Both the position numbers and the translations under genes were made by a program. From the NCBI GenBank assembly GCA_030849075.1, contig JASAOO010003198.1, positions 1 to 28,250 on the forward strand: a DNA stretch of 28,250 nt, given 5' to 3'. Under the pieces are notes generated by a model that saw only the letters and a list, made by a program, of their open reading frames with translations, was not told where the DNA came from and did not search any database. This document shows, one piece after another, positions 18,831-28,163 of this stretch (position 1 is the first letter of the stretch; each line of letters opens with the position of its first letter). Origin of the DNA: Zelonia costaricensis (Eukaryota > Euglenozoa > Kinetoplastea > Trypanosomatida > Trypanosomatidae).

Positions 18831-20960
18831 ATGTATTTCATGGCTGCCCCTGCACCCGTGTCGCCGCCGAACACGGGCCTCTCGCCGCTGCCGCTGCCCT
18901 TTGGCACACCGATGAAGGACGCCGCAGCGGCGCTCGCCTTTGCCGCCCCCGTGGCGGGCTCCATGGCCACGGCTGCCCCGCCCTCGTACGAGGCGATCGT
19001 GCTGGACCCCAACGGTCCGCGCAGTCAGACCAACCTGTTTGTGCGCAAGCTGGCCTCTGCTGTGACGGAGGAGGATATGCGGAAGCTGTTCGATCAGTAC
19101 GGCACCATCATGTCCTTTGCACTGATGCGCGACATCCACACCGGTGAGAGCCTTGGCACGGCATTTGTGCGCTACAGCACGCATGACGAGGCACGCAACG
19201 CCATGGCTGCCCTCGACGGCCGCGAGCTTTACGGTCGCCCCATCTCCATCCAGTGGGCGAAGCGGGAGCACGACAGCACCCCCTCTGGCGATGCCCGTCG
19301 CAAGATCCGCAAGCTGTTTGTGCGCAACATCCCGCTGGACGTCACGGCGCGGCACCTGCGCCAGCTTTTCGCCAAGTTCGGCTCCATTAACAACGTCACG
19401 CTGCACAGCGACACGGCGCCGGCCGCGAGCCGCGAGGTCAGCGATGTGGCCCACCTGGCGAGCCAGGCCCGCAACATTGCCTTTATTCTCTTCCAGGAGG
19501 ACGACGTGGCGGAGAAGGCAGTGACGGCGCTGCACAACACCTGCCCCTTCGAGAACTGCGAGGGCATCCCGCTGATGGTGAAACTCGCCGAAGACAACCG
19601 CGACCGCATCGATCGCAAGCAGCGCTTCACAGAAAGCACTGCCGCGACGACGGGCGCCAAGGCACTGGCGGCGGCGATGATGCAAGGTAGTCAGCTGTCC
19701 ATGGCTGCCGCCGCGGCAGGCTCGTCGGTGTCGCCGCAGACGATCCCGCTGTCCACCCCTGCCTCGGCCGCCATATCGCCCTCCACGATGTCCATCGACG
19801 TCAGCCACGGTGCCTCGCTCTTTCTACACGACGGCCGCGCACCGTCGCTGCCGCAGGGCGCGTCGCCTGGGCTGCCTTTTGCCATCGCCGGCGGGGCACC
19901 CACCGCGACGGCCACGCCGATGCTGCACGCCACGGTGGACGCAAACGGGAACCCGACGTACGTGTACGTGGCGGCCGCCGCGGCGCCCAACGGGATGCCG
20001 AGCACCGCCCCAACCGCCGCGGCCGCCGCCGCGGGGGGTGCGCCGTCGCTGCCGTACATGTTCGCCCCCTCCACTGCGGGTGCCAGCGGTCTGCCCGCGC
20101 CGCCGCCGGGGCAGCCCATGTACCAGTCCGCCCCCACCGCCCCGCCGGGCATGCACCCCTTCTACCCAACCGTGGCCCTGCCGTCAATGTACGTCGACGC
20201 GCAGGGCCGGCCGGTGCAGGGACCGCCGGCGCCGGCGCCGCCGCAGACCACGCCGAGCGCGGCGCAGGCAGCGGGCATGTTTGTGCCCAACTACTTCCCT
20301 GGGTTCGCCGGGGCCCAGCCACCGGGGCCGGCGCCGCTGCCGTTCTTCAGCATGCCCGCCGGCGCTACGGCCCACCCCATGCAGGCCACCACGTCCGCCG
20401 CCGGCTCCGAGGCGAAGTCGGGCTCGGCCGCCGCCTCCTTTCACCCCCCGTCCCAGGCGCAGTCGCTGCCGCACACGATGCCGGCAATGATGCCGACGCA
20501 GCCCACCTTCTCCGTCTCTCCGCAGCTGAGCAGCGCGGGCAGCGTGCTGGAGCGGGTGCCCACGACGGGCGGTGGCGTCTCGTCCAACTCGGACAGCCCG
20601 GTGAACGCGGCGCTGACGGCGGCGCTCATGTCCTCACAGCCGCCGGGACCAGCCCTACACCACCACCATCACTACCACCAGCAGCAGCAGCAGCAGCACT
20701 GTCAGGCCCCGCTAACGCTCGCACCGCAGAGCTTCATCGCCGGCACCCCGGCGAGCAGCAGCGCCACGGCCGTCTCCACCAATGTGCACTTTGATGTCAC
20801 CAAGGACGGCATGCCGGCCTCGTCCGCTGCCACCTTCCCCGCTTTCGGGTCGAGTGTTGGCGCCGCGGGGGCCCCGGTCGTGGCGGAGACCCGCTCCGAA
20901 GACGAGGACGAGATGGTCTGGAGTAACTTCGCCGCACACGCGTTTGCCACCACGCAGTAG
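18831..20960 (+). CDS. RNA-binding protein with two RRM domains and a long Ala/Pro-rich tail
   Basis: The protein has 709 residues. The frame is open back to 18672 but the first ATG is 18831. RRM1 covers about 67-145, with RNP2 N-L-F-V-R-K-L at 68-74 and a slightly degenerate RNP1 (L-G-T-A-F-V-R-Y). RRM2 covers about 161-255, with RNP2 K-L-F-V-R-N-I at 161-167 and a weaker RNP1 around A-F-I-L-F. RRM2 has an Ala/Ser-rich insertion in its middle. The next 450 residues are rich in Ala, Pro, Ser, Gly, Met and Gln and look disordered. They include a His-rich patch (610-616) followed directly by Gln617-Gln622. Proteins of this layout bind mRNA and control its stability or translation, the main level of gene control in trypanosomatids because polymerase II initiation is not gene-specific. 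The target RNA and exact orthologue are unknown to me. The very long non-coding flanks suggest this mRNA is itself tightly controlled, which is inference. Confidence 0.85.
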   Translation: MYFMAAPAPVSPPNTGLSPLPLPFGTPMKDAAAALAFAAPVAGSMATAAPPSYEAIVLDPNGPRSQTNLFVRKLASAVTEEDMRKLFDQYGTIMSFALMRDIHTGESLGTAFVRYSTHDEARNAMAALDGRELYGRPISIQWAKREHDSTPSGDARRKIRKLFVRNIPLDVTARHLRQLFAKFGSINNVTLHSDTAPAASREVSDVAHLASQARNIAFILFQEDDVAEKAVTALHNTCPFENCEGIPLMVKLAEDNRDRIDRKQRFTESTAATTGAKALAAAMMQGSQLSMAAAAAGSSVSPQTIPLSTPASAAISPSTMSIDVSHGASLFLHDGRAPSLPQGASPGLPFAIAGGAPTATATPMLHATVDANGNPTYVYVAAAAAPNGMPSTAPTAAAAAAGGAPSLPYMFAPSTAGASGLPAPPPGQPMYQSAPTAPPGMHPFYPTVALPSMYVDAQGRPVQGPPAPAPPQTTPSAAQAAGMFVPNYFPGFAGAQPPGPAPLPFFSMPAGATAHPMQATTSAAGSEAKSGSAAASFHPPSQAQSLPHTMPAMMPTQPTFSVSPQLSSAGSVLERVPTTGGGVSSNSDSPVNAALTAALMSSQPPGPALHHHHHYHQQQQQQHCQAPLTLAPQSFIAGTPASSSATAVSTNVHFDVTKDGMPASSAATFPAFGSSVGAAGAPVVAETRSEDEDEMVWSNFAAHAFATTQ

Positions 20961-21000
20961 ATGTAAGTGCCGGAAAGAAATACGCACGCACAGGCACAGA

Positions 21001-21015
21001 CACACACACACACAC
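21001..21015. repeat. (CA)n microsatellite
   Basis: A 15-nt CA run about 40 nt after the RRM gene stop codon. Confidence 0.9.
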
Positions 21016-22015
21016 GTGCACGCGCGTGCGCAGGAAGTCTCACGTCGATGAGAGACGGTGTTGTCTTGAAGAAAGCGCACCAGCACGTGGCAGGCGCACA
21101 AAGAGGAGAAGGAGCGCAGAAAGAAGAGCGGTGAACCGGAGAGGGAGGTCAGGCGCGCGCTCAGCGGCATCGCGGCTCTCGTGTCGACCTTCAGCCGTGC
21201 AGATGAGGCCGGCGCGGTTGTGGCGGCTTGCGGAGAAGGAGGGGAGCGAAACGTGCGTGGGCGGGATGGGGCGAGGCAAGTGGGATGGGAGATGTGGCCG
21301 GCGTCACCACGCGGTGGGGGTGGGGGAGGCGGTTAACAAGACGTTGTCTTCTTTTTCTGCTTTCCGAAAGCGCCTCTTCCGTCTACGTTGTTTCTGTTTT
21401 TCTTCTTCTCGACCTCGACGCTGATCGTCGCTCCTCGCGTGCGCTGTTCCCATTTTTATCTCCTCGTGCCTTGCAATTCAAGCACGCGATGTCTGGATGT
21501 GTGTCTGAGCTCGTGTCCTTTTTACGTGAGCGTGTACGCCGATACACGCGTGCTTTCTTCTTTCCTGTTTTCCCCCCCCTCTACTGGAGCCTACCTCGGC
21601 GCTCGTGTGCGCATGAGTGTATGTGCGTAGGCGTGTGTGCGCTGTGTTTGCCTGTTTGTTCCCCGAGGGGTGTGTCTCGACTCGTCGGCTGCAGCGCCGC
21701 TCTCGTTCTGCAAGGCGTTGTGCAGGGAAAAAAAAAGGCACCCTTTCCACCCACCCTTCCCCTCCCCACTACATGCGACCTTGTCGTTGTCCTGGGTGGC
21801 CTGTTCTGTTTGTCTTCAAGTGCTTCCCGTCTCCGTCATTGCCGCCCGCTTTGCTCCGCTCCTTCTCCGCATCGTATCAGCCACTTTTCCGTTGGAAGAG
21901 AGAGAGAGAGGGAAAGCGGTAGAAAGAAGAAGCGATAAGCTGAACGGTTTCCCCCTCGATTGCGAGCGCCAGCGCGGTGGACACCGCAGGGGACTCTGCC
22001 TGTGTGTGTGTGTGC

Positions 22016-22035
22016 GGGGTGGGGTGGGGTGGGGG
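22016..22035 (+). other. Canonical G-quadruplex motif (G4T)3G5
   Basis: Four G-runs of 4, 4, 4 and 5 bases are separated by single T residues. This is the most stable class of intramolecular quadruplex (parallel, one-base loops). It lies 1,055 nt after the RRM gene stop, on the sense strand, so RNA could fold as well as DNA. Confidence 0.8.
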
Positions 22036-22209
22036 TGACGAGTGGGTGATCGCGCGTGAGGCACTGCAGGCCGCTTGTCTTCGCAGCAGGCGCCACCTGT
22101 GTATGTATGTATGCGTCTGTCGCGATGCGGGTGCGTGTGTTTTTCTTGTCTGCACCCCCACGCGCCTGTTCGTCTTGAGAGCAAGGACGGCGTCCACAAC
22201 GCTTCTTTG

Positions 22210-22227
22210 TTTTTTTTTTTTTTTTTT
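22210..22227 (+). other. T18 tract
   Basis: Eighteen consecutive T residues followed by GG in non-coding DNA. It could be part of a polypyrimidine signal; no gene follows that would use it. Confidence 0.85.
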
Positions 22228-22654
22228 GGTTTGTCCCTCCGTCGCTCTGTACGACCTTCGCTTTCCGTCCGTGCTACCGATGTCGCTGCCTGTGTTGTGC
22301 CCATCTCTATTCCCCCGTAAGGGCTGTGCACGGTCTTCTCCTTTTCCACCTCCTCCCCTCTCTCCACCCAACCTTCTACACAAGGAGGCCCGCCTCTCGT
22401 CCTTTCTTCTTTTCTGGTGATGCCGCGCGTGTGCGGCGTGCACGTCGCCGACGCACGTCACCACCGTCTCGACGTCTCGCTCATGGTCGAACCTTCTTCC
22501 TTGACCCGAGGGTCCTCGATGCCGCTGTTTCTCGCTGTTGTGTTCTTCTTTCCCCTACGCCTTGCGCTTGGAAAGAGAAATGAAGAATAAAGTAGTGTAA
22601 GACACACGAGGAGAGAAAAAGAAAAACAGCAGCACGCCAACACACACCAACATT

Positions 22655-22680
22655 CACACACACACACACACACACACACA
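22655..22680. repeat. (CA)13 microsatellite
   Basis: Thirteen uninterrupted CA units, followed 20 nt later by T15 (22700-22714). Confidence 0.95.
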
Positions 22681-24498
22681 AACGCACAGGTACAGTGCCT
22701 TTTTTTTTTTTTTTACATTTTGCATGTCGTCACATGGCAGTTGGAGCTGCCACGCGTCGTTGTGCGTCCCCCTTTCGTTGTGTGTGTTTACTCTCACACA
22801 CACACTCCTCTCTCGCAGAATCCCCTCCCACCCTCTCCCTGTTGTGTATTCTCAGCTCGCAGTGCTCCGTGTGTGCTCGATGCCACATTTCCTGTACCGG
22901 TCTCTTTCGCTCTTTTTGATTTTTGTCCTTCTCGTGCGTGCGTGCAGCGCGTGATGTCGCGCTGCAAGTGTAAACGACGGATTAGCTCGTGCTGATGTGT
23001 CTCTCCTCGTTTTCGTGTGCGGTGCGTGGTGCTCCTTTTTATCTTTCATTTTGCATTGTGCGTGTGTGTGTGTGTCTGTGTGCTTGTGCTCAAGTACATG
23101 CGCTACTTTTTTTTTTCTTGTTCACCTGTACTCTCCGTGGATGGCGTCGCCCTCTTCGTTTTGCACGCTCCGTGTTTTTTTCCTTCTTTTCCTTTTCCTC
23201 TACTCGTGCGCGCTCTCTTCCTGTGGCCTCTGAACGTGGAAGACGGCGTACTATGCCGTGTTGACAGAGCTTCACGTCTGTTCTCCTTCTCTGCCACTTT
23301 TCCCCAACTTGCGCTGCGTGTGTGTGTGGTGCTCTCCCTCCCTTCTGCAAGACTCCGCGTGTTTGCTTACACCCTTTTCCCTTCCCCATAACTGCACGAT
23401 CGGCAATTTCGCATCTACAGTGCCTTTCCCCACGTCTCTCCCCTTTTTTGTTTTCGGTTTTCTGTGCTGCTTAGTGTCACTGCGCGCCGTGCTTCTTTGC
23501 TTCTTGTGGTGTCTTCAAGTCCCTCCCCCGTTAGTGCCTTCCTTTTGTGCTTGGCGCTGTTCTGCTTCCTCTCTCGCGCTGCGCTCTTTCCGTGCGTATT
23601 GCGCGCGAGCCCGGCGTGCGCGCCTAGGAGTTTTCTGGTTGAGCGTGTCCTCCGTTGCCGCCCATGTTCTCCCTCTGTTTTTCTTTTTTTGTGTTGTCTT
23701 CGGCCCCTCTTCACGACGTTGGCTCCCCCCTCTCCCACGGTAGAGAGCGACTCTATTGAGGGAGGAGACTGGGGAAGAGGGTGTTGCTCAGTTGGCCTGT
23801 GCGTGCTTGGGTGTGTCTGTGTGTGTATGAGCCGTGCTCTGCATCCGACGCTTCTCTCTCCAGCACTCAGCGAGTCACGGGACGCAGGTATGCGCACCAC
23901 AATGTACTCTTCTCATTCTAACTGTTTCGACGTTGCGTGTGTTGCCCGGGCAAGCATCTGCGCCGCGTCCCTACTTCTTTTGTGCACCTGCTTTTTAGGT
24001 TTTTCCCCCACGGCTACTCGATCGAATCTTGTTCCCCTCTCCTGTCTTTTCTTAGTGTTGCCAACGCGCATGCCCAGCAATAGAGGCTGGTCATACGATG
24101 CCACCGCTGCGTGCACGCACACGCTCTGAGCCGAGAGTGTGTGTGGGCGCACGCGTGTGAGTTGCATTTGTGTTTTGCTATCTGTGCGTGCGTGCACCTG
24201 TGGGATTCAAAAAAAGGTCCACCCTGGGCGCACGCACATTTCTCGACACATTGTTTTCGCTTTCCCTTGGCTCCGCTTCTTCTCTTCACCCCTTTTTTGT
24301 CCTCTGTCCATTTTGGATGCTCCTCTGCTGTGTACGGGATCCCTGTTGGTGTGTCTCACTGTGTTTTTTTGTTTTTTTTCTTTGTGCTCGTTGTGTTACA
24401 CGTGTTACTCCTCTGCCTTTCCATGGGACGCTTTCGCCTCTTTTTTTTTGTGTTTCTTGCCTGGCCCGTGTAACGCGCTTGCGCGGGGCGTGTGTTGA

Positions 24499-24524
24499 TG
24501 TGTGTGTGTGTGTGTGTGTGTGTG
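24499..24524. repeat. (TG)13 microsatellite
   Basis: Thirteen uninterrupted TG units, the exact complement in length of the (CA)13 run 1.8 kb upstream. Confidence 0.95.
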
Positions 24525-24830
24525 AGCACTCACGCGTTCTTGAAGTGTTTCTTCGCTGACTAGTTTCGTTTCTGCCTGTTCTTTTCCTTCCTCCCCGATT
24601 CTCTTTGTCCTCTGGATTTGACGTTGACGCAGGCCTCCCTCTTCTTCTCCCTCGGGCAGCATGCGTTGGCCTCACCCCGCCTTCCCTTGTTGTTGTTGTT
24701 TTACGTCTGTCCTCTTGCCACGGCATCCGCGCGCTTCCGCTGTTCGCCATCCTCATTGTCGCAATGACTGGAACATCTCATTCTCCGTCCACGTGTGTGC
24801 GCGCTGCGTGTGTGTGTGTGTTTGTGTAAA

Positions 24831-24855
24831 CCCCATATAGACCAGCAATACGGGG
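24831..24855 (+). other. Imperfect inverted repeat at a composition boundary
   Basis: CCCCATAT (24831-24838) and ATACGGGG (24848-24855) can pair over 8 bp with one A-C mismatch and a 9-nt loop. It sits exactly where GT-rich DNA gives way to A/C-rich DNA. No family was recognised. Confidence 0.45.
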
Positions 24856-25191
24856 CCCTCTTTCCATGCGAAACCGAACCAGCTCCATACTTTCCATCAC
24901 CACCACTGCCGCACTCCAACACGTACGCCACCACACTCGACACACCGCGCTCCGCCACCACCAAACTTCTTTCCCAGGCAACCTCCTCCTCCCTACCCCT
25001 CAGAAACCCCACGCCTCAAAGCCCCTCGTCTTCTTCTTGCTCCCGTGCGACGACAAGCTCGTCTTTCCCCAAAGCACTTCTCCTGCTCCGCACTCCATGG
25101 GCATCACCAGAAATGGAGAAAAAAGGACCAGAAGAACGTCATGTATAGGGCACACACACACAGTCGCAGTCGAAGTCACACAAACTTCCAC

Positions 25192-25224
25192 GGGGGAGGG
25201 GGCGGCAAAACGGGGGGGGAGGGG
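25192..25224 (+). other. Potential G-quadruplex block in the far downstream region
   Basis: Runs of G5, G5, G8 and G4 occur with loops of A, an 9-nt mixed loop and A. It follows the A/C-rich segment. Confidence 0.55.
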
Positions 25225-26057
25225 AAGGAGAAAAGAGATACGGGTGGCATGCTGGTGCAACGGTGGCGATGCTGGCTGTTCCTTCGCCTTTTCTTGGGTT
25301 TTTTTTATTCATCACGCCGTCATCTCGGCGTGCCTTCCTTTCTCGAACCCGTCACGCGCCGGGGAGCTCTGCACGCGCTGCCGCCTCGAGGAAGGTGTGT
25401 GAGGTGCGGTGCGACGCGTGCCGCCCCAAGCGTACGGCACGCCCTGCGAACTGAAATAGAAGCGCTTACCTGCCCTGCACGACACCGGCAACGAAGCCGG
25501 CACCCACCAGCGAAGTCGACCTCTTCCGTCCTTCGCTCTGTTTTCTTCTTTTTTTTTCGCGTTACGTGGGTGTCTTCGTATTTGTGTTTGTGTACCTTGC
25601 GCGTCTTGCGTCTCCGGTGCGGCAAGGCGCGGTGGCGGCGCGGTGTGGGGGAGGGTGGTGGAGGGAAAGCTCACTACACACACGCACCGCGTCCGTCCTG
25701 CTCTCTCCACCTTGCACACCTCTCCGTGTTTCTTCCATGTGCCCTTCTCACCGTGCTACGCGGGGAAAGAGGGGGAGACGGGGGAAGGGAGGGGCTGTGC
25801 GGAAGAGGGGCGGGGAGGGGGACGGCAAGTGACAGTGCCTGCCGTACAAGAGATGGGCAACAACTATTGCTACAAGCCCTCTGCACAAGATCAGCTCAAA
25901 AAAAAAACCCCGCCACCAGAAAATAGTGCGGTTTCCCTCACTGCGTGGTGGCCCTTGTCTCGCATTATTGTGACTGCATGAGCAGCGTCATTTGTTTCCC
26001 CCTCGGTCGTCTGCCACGCCTTCACACGTCTCGCGTGGGCATCCATACTCGCATCCT

Positions 26058-26076
26058 TGTGTGTGTGTGTGTGTGT
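26058..26076. repeat. (TG)n microsatellite
   Basis: An uninterrupted TG run of about 19 nt. Confidence 0.9.
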
Positions 26077-26399
26077 CTGCTGTCTCCTTCCCGCTCTTTC
26101 TTTTCTTTTTTGGTTCTCCAAGTCGCGCATCCTCTTCTTCCGCTCATCTCCCTCTTTTTTATGTCTTCCCTTGAATCGTCGTGAAGTGTGATGTAGCGAC
26201 TTGGCTCGTACTCCATTCCGATGCACCGTTTTTGTTGTCTTCCGTTTTGGGTCACGTCTCCCTCTCTGCGTGTGTGTGTGTGCATTTCTTTTCTCTCAGC
26301 CTCCCCGCTGGCGTGTTCCAGCGTGGCCTCTTCATGTCTCCCGTCGCTTCTTCACAGCTTTTTCCCCCCTTTGCCATTGCCACTGCAGCCAGCCACTCC

Positions 26400-26635
26400 A
26401 GGTGTACAGGCTTGACGCGGGCATGTGGGGACTGCCTCGAGCGTTCTCATGATGTGCTTCATTGCCTTGCACGTCAACTTTGCCGTGGCCGTGGCCGTGG
26501 GGGGCACCTTTCCCTCGGTCATGTGTGGGAGGGACGTGGAGCAACAGTCATCCCGAGGAGTGCTGACCTACTGCAGACTCCCTGACGCTGCCTCCTATCG
26601 TTCGTGCAGGCCAGCACACACACACAAAAAGAGCA
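26400..26635 (+). mobile_element. Candidate degenerate SIDER-type retroposon segment
   Basis: This stretch has balanced composition, unlike the T/C- and GT-rich DNA around it. It contains a three-copy hexamer (CCGTGG at 26483-26500) and ends in a CA run passing into A5 near 26625. Leishmania 3' UTRs commonly carry short extinct retroposons (SIDER1/SIDER2, about 0.5 kb) with A-rich ends that influence mRNA decay. The word content recalls SIDER2 to me, but I cannot align it from memory and the 5' limit is not visible. It is a guess to be tested by a profile search. Confidence 0.3.
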
Positions 26636-27820
26636 CTGTGAAAGATGACGGAGAGCACCTGCGTGACGTGCGCGTGTGTTCAAGAACACACCAAAAAAGT
26701 AGAAACGCCACTGTACCATCAGCGTGCCTGCCACCAAGCTGTGTGTGCGAAGTGTTCCACTCCGTACGTACGGGGGATGGGGGAAGACGCAAACAAGGAG
26801 AGGGCGGAGGCGCCGTCCTCCTCCCCCCTCTTCCTCCCCTCCCCCTCCCCTCTCGGCCGCTTTTTTTTTTCCGCCGAATAGGTTTGTTGTTGGGCATCTG
26901 CATGTGCGCGTCTGTTTCCCATGTATGCGGGTGTCTGTCTTTCTGTGTGTGTGTGTGTGCGTGTGCTTGCGTGATCGCGCCACGAACAACGGTGTCCGTG
27001 TGCTCCATCGTCGTTGTTTTTCTCCTCTTCGCGCTGCTCCGCGCATTCGTGCCTTTTCGCTTTCCCCTGTTTCCTCCTCTCTTGCACCTCGCAGTGTTTT
27101 GTTTCTCCTCTGTGCCATTCTTGTGCTTTCCTTGTCTCTGCGCGCGCAGGTGTGGGTGCGCTACCTTGAATGCCCTCCCCGCGTCTTCCCCCACCTCCCA
27201 CCCTTCCTTCTCCACGCTCTTTTTTTTTTCTCTCCACTACTTACTCAAAGTTCCTTTGCGATGTTTACCTTTCCAGACCCCTTGCGTGCCCTTCATTCTC
27301 TTTGCTCCTTTTGGTGTGTGTGTCTGTGTTCGCTTGACGTGCCACGCTGCTGAACCTCTATGTAGCTGTGATGCGCGGGCTCGTGTGGTCGCTGATGTGT
27401 TTTTTTTGTGTGTGTGTGTGCGTCTGTGTGTTCATATCCGACTTGATGTGCGTGTGTTTGTGTGCGTGCGTGTGCGTGAGTTAGTGTGTTGTGCCCTGTT
27501 CAACCAGTTTTCCTTTGTGGTGTGTCAGTTTGTTGCGTAGTCTCTAATGCGCGCTTATCCGCGTCCCTCGTCTCATCAAGCCACGCGGAGAGGCAAGGGA
27601 GGAGGGGCCGGGGAACACGGCGACATGGCTGGCGCTTGACGATGAACAACAACGGCACCCAAAAAAGAGAGAAGAGTGAATCGCGGACGCGGCGTGCCGT
27701 ACACCTCCTCCCTCTATGCGATTGGAGTGGTGATAAAGAGGCCGCCGCACACGTTCTGCCGCGTCGTGCAAGTTGAATGCGTCCGCACCGCACGTGAAAT
27801 GCGTTCCCCCCCCCCACACC

Positions 27821-27839
27821 AAAAAAAAAAAAAAAAAAA
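27821..27839 (+). other. A19 tract
   Basis: Nineteen consecutive A residues follow a mixed-composition segment (about 27560-27820) and are followed by an A-rich CAA/ACA patch. It resembles the 3' tail of a retroposed sequence, but no flanking target-site duplication is evident. Confidence 0.5.
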
Positions 27840-28071
27840 CAACGACAACAACAAAGGGCACAATGACTGCCCCCTTCCCCCAGCCCAAAACAAACAAAAA
27901 AGAAACAGAGAATAAAGGTGGCTGCGTCGAAGTCGATGCACATGCGCTTTCTCACACGACCTGCGGCTGCTCCGTCTTCTTTCTTTCTCTATCTCTGTCC
28001 TCTCTCTTTTCATCTTTTTTGTTTCCCTACCTCCTCTCCCCGCTGTGTCACTGCCACCCCACCCCTCCTCT

Positions 28072-28094
28072 TGCTGCTGCTGCTGCTGCTGCTG
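28072..28094. repeat. (TGC)n trinucleotide repeat
   Basis: Between seven and eight TGC units in a pyrimidine-rich setting, with no supporting reading frame around it. Confidence 0.9.
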
Positions 28095-28143
28095 ACGAGC
28101 TGCACGCGTGACGCGTTGGTGTGCCCTTTTCTCTTGTTTGTGC

Positions 28144-28163
28144 GTGTGTGTGTGTGTGTGTGT
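28144..28163. repeat. (GT)10 microsatellite
   Basis: A GT run of 20 nt near the window end. Pyrimidine-rich DNA follows, which could lead to a gene beyond the window. Confidence 0.9.

Noticed and set aside
22480..22500. Reverse-strand B-box-like sequence (GGTTCGACC) suggesting a tRNA
   Set aside because: The bases flanking the would-be T-loop cannot form a five-pair stem, and no A-box or acceptor stem is seen at the right distance.
26425..27540. 371-codon open frame downstream of the RRM gene, with a hydrophobic N-terminus
   Set aside because: It begins with GTG. The translation passes into Cys/Val/Phe-rich sequence over GT- and T-rich DNA and has no recognisable domain. The first ATG (26449) gives no better protein.
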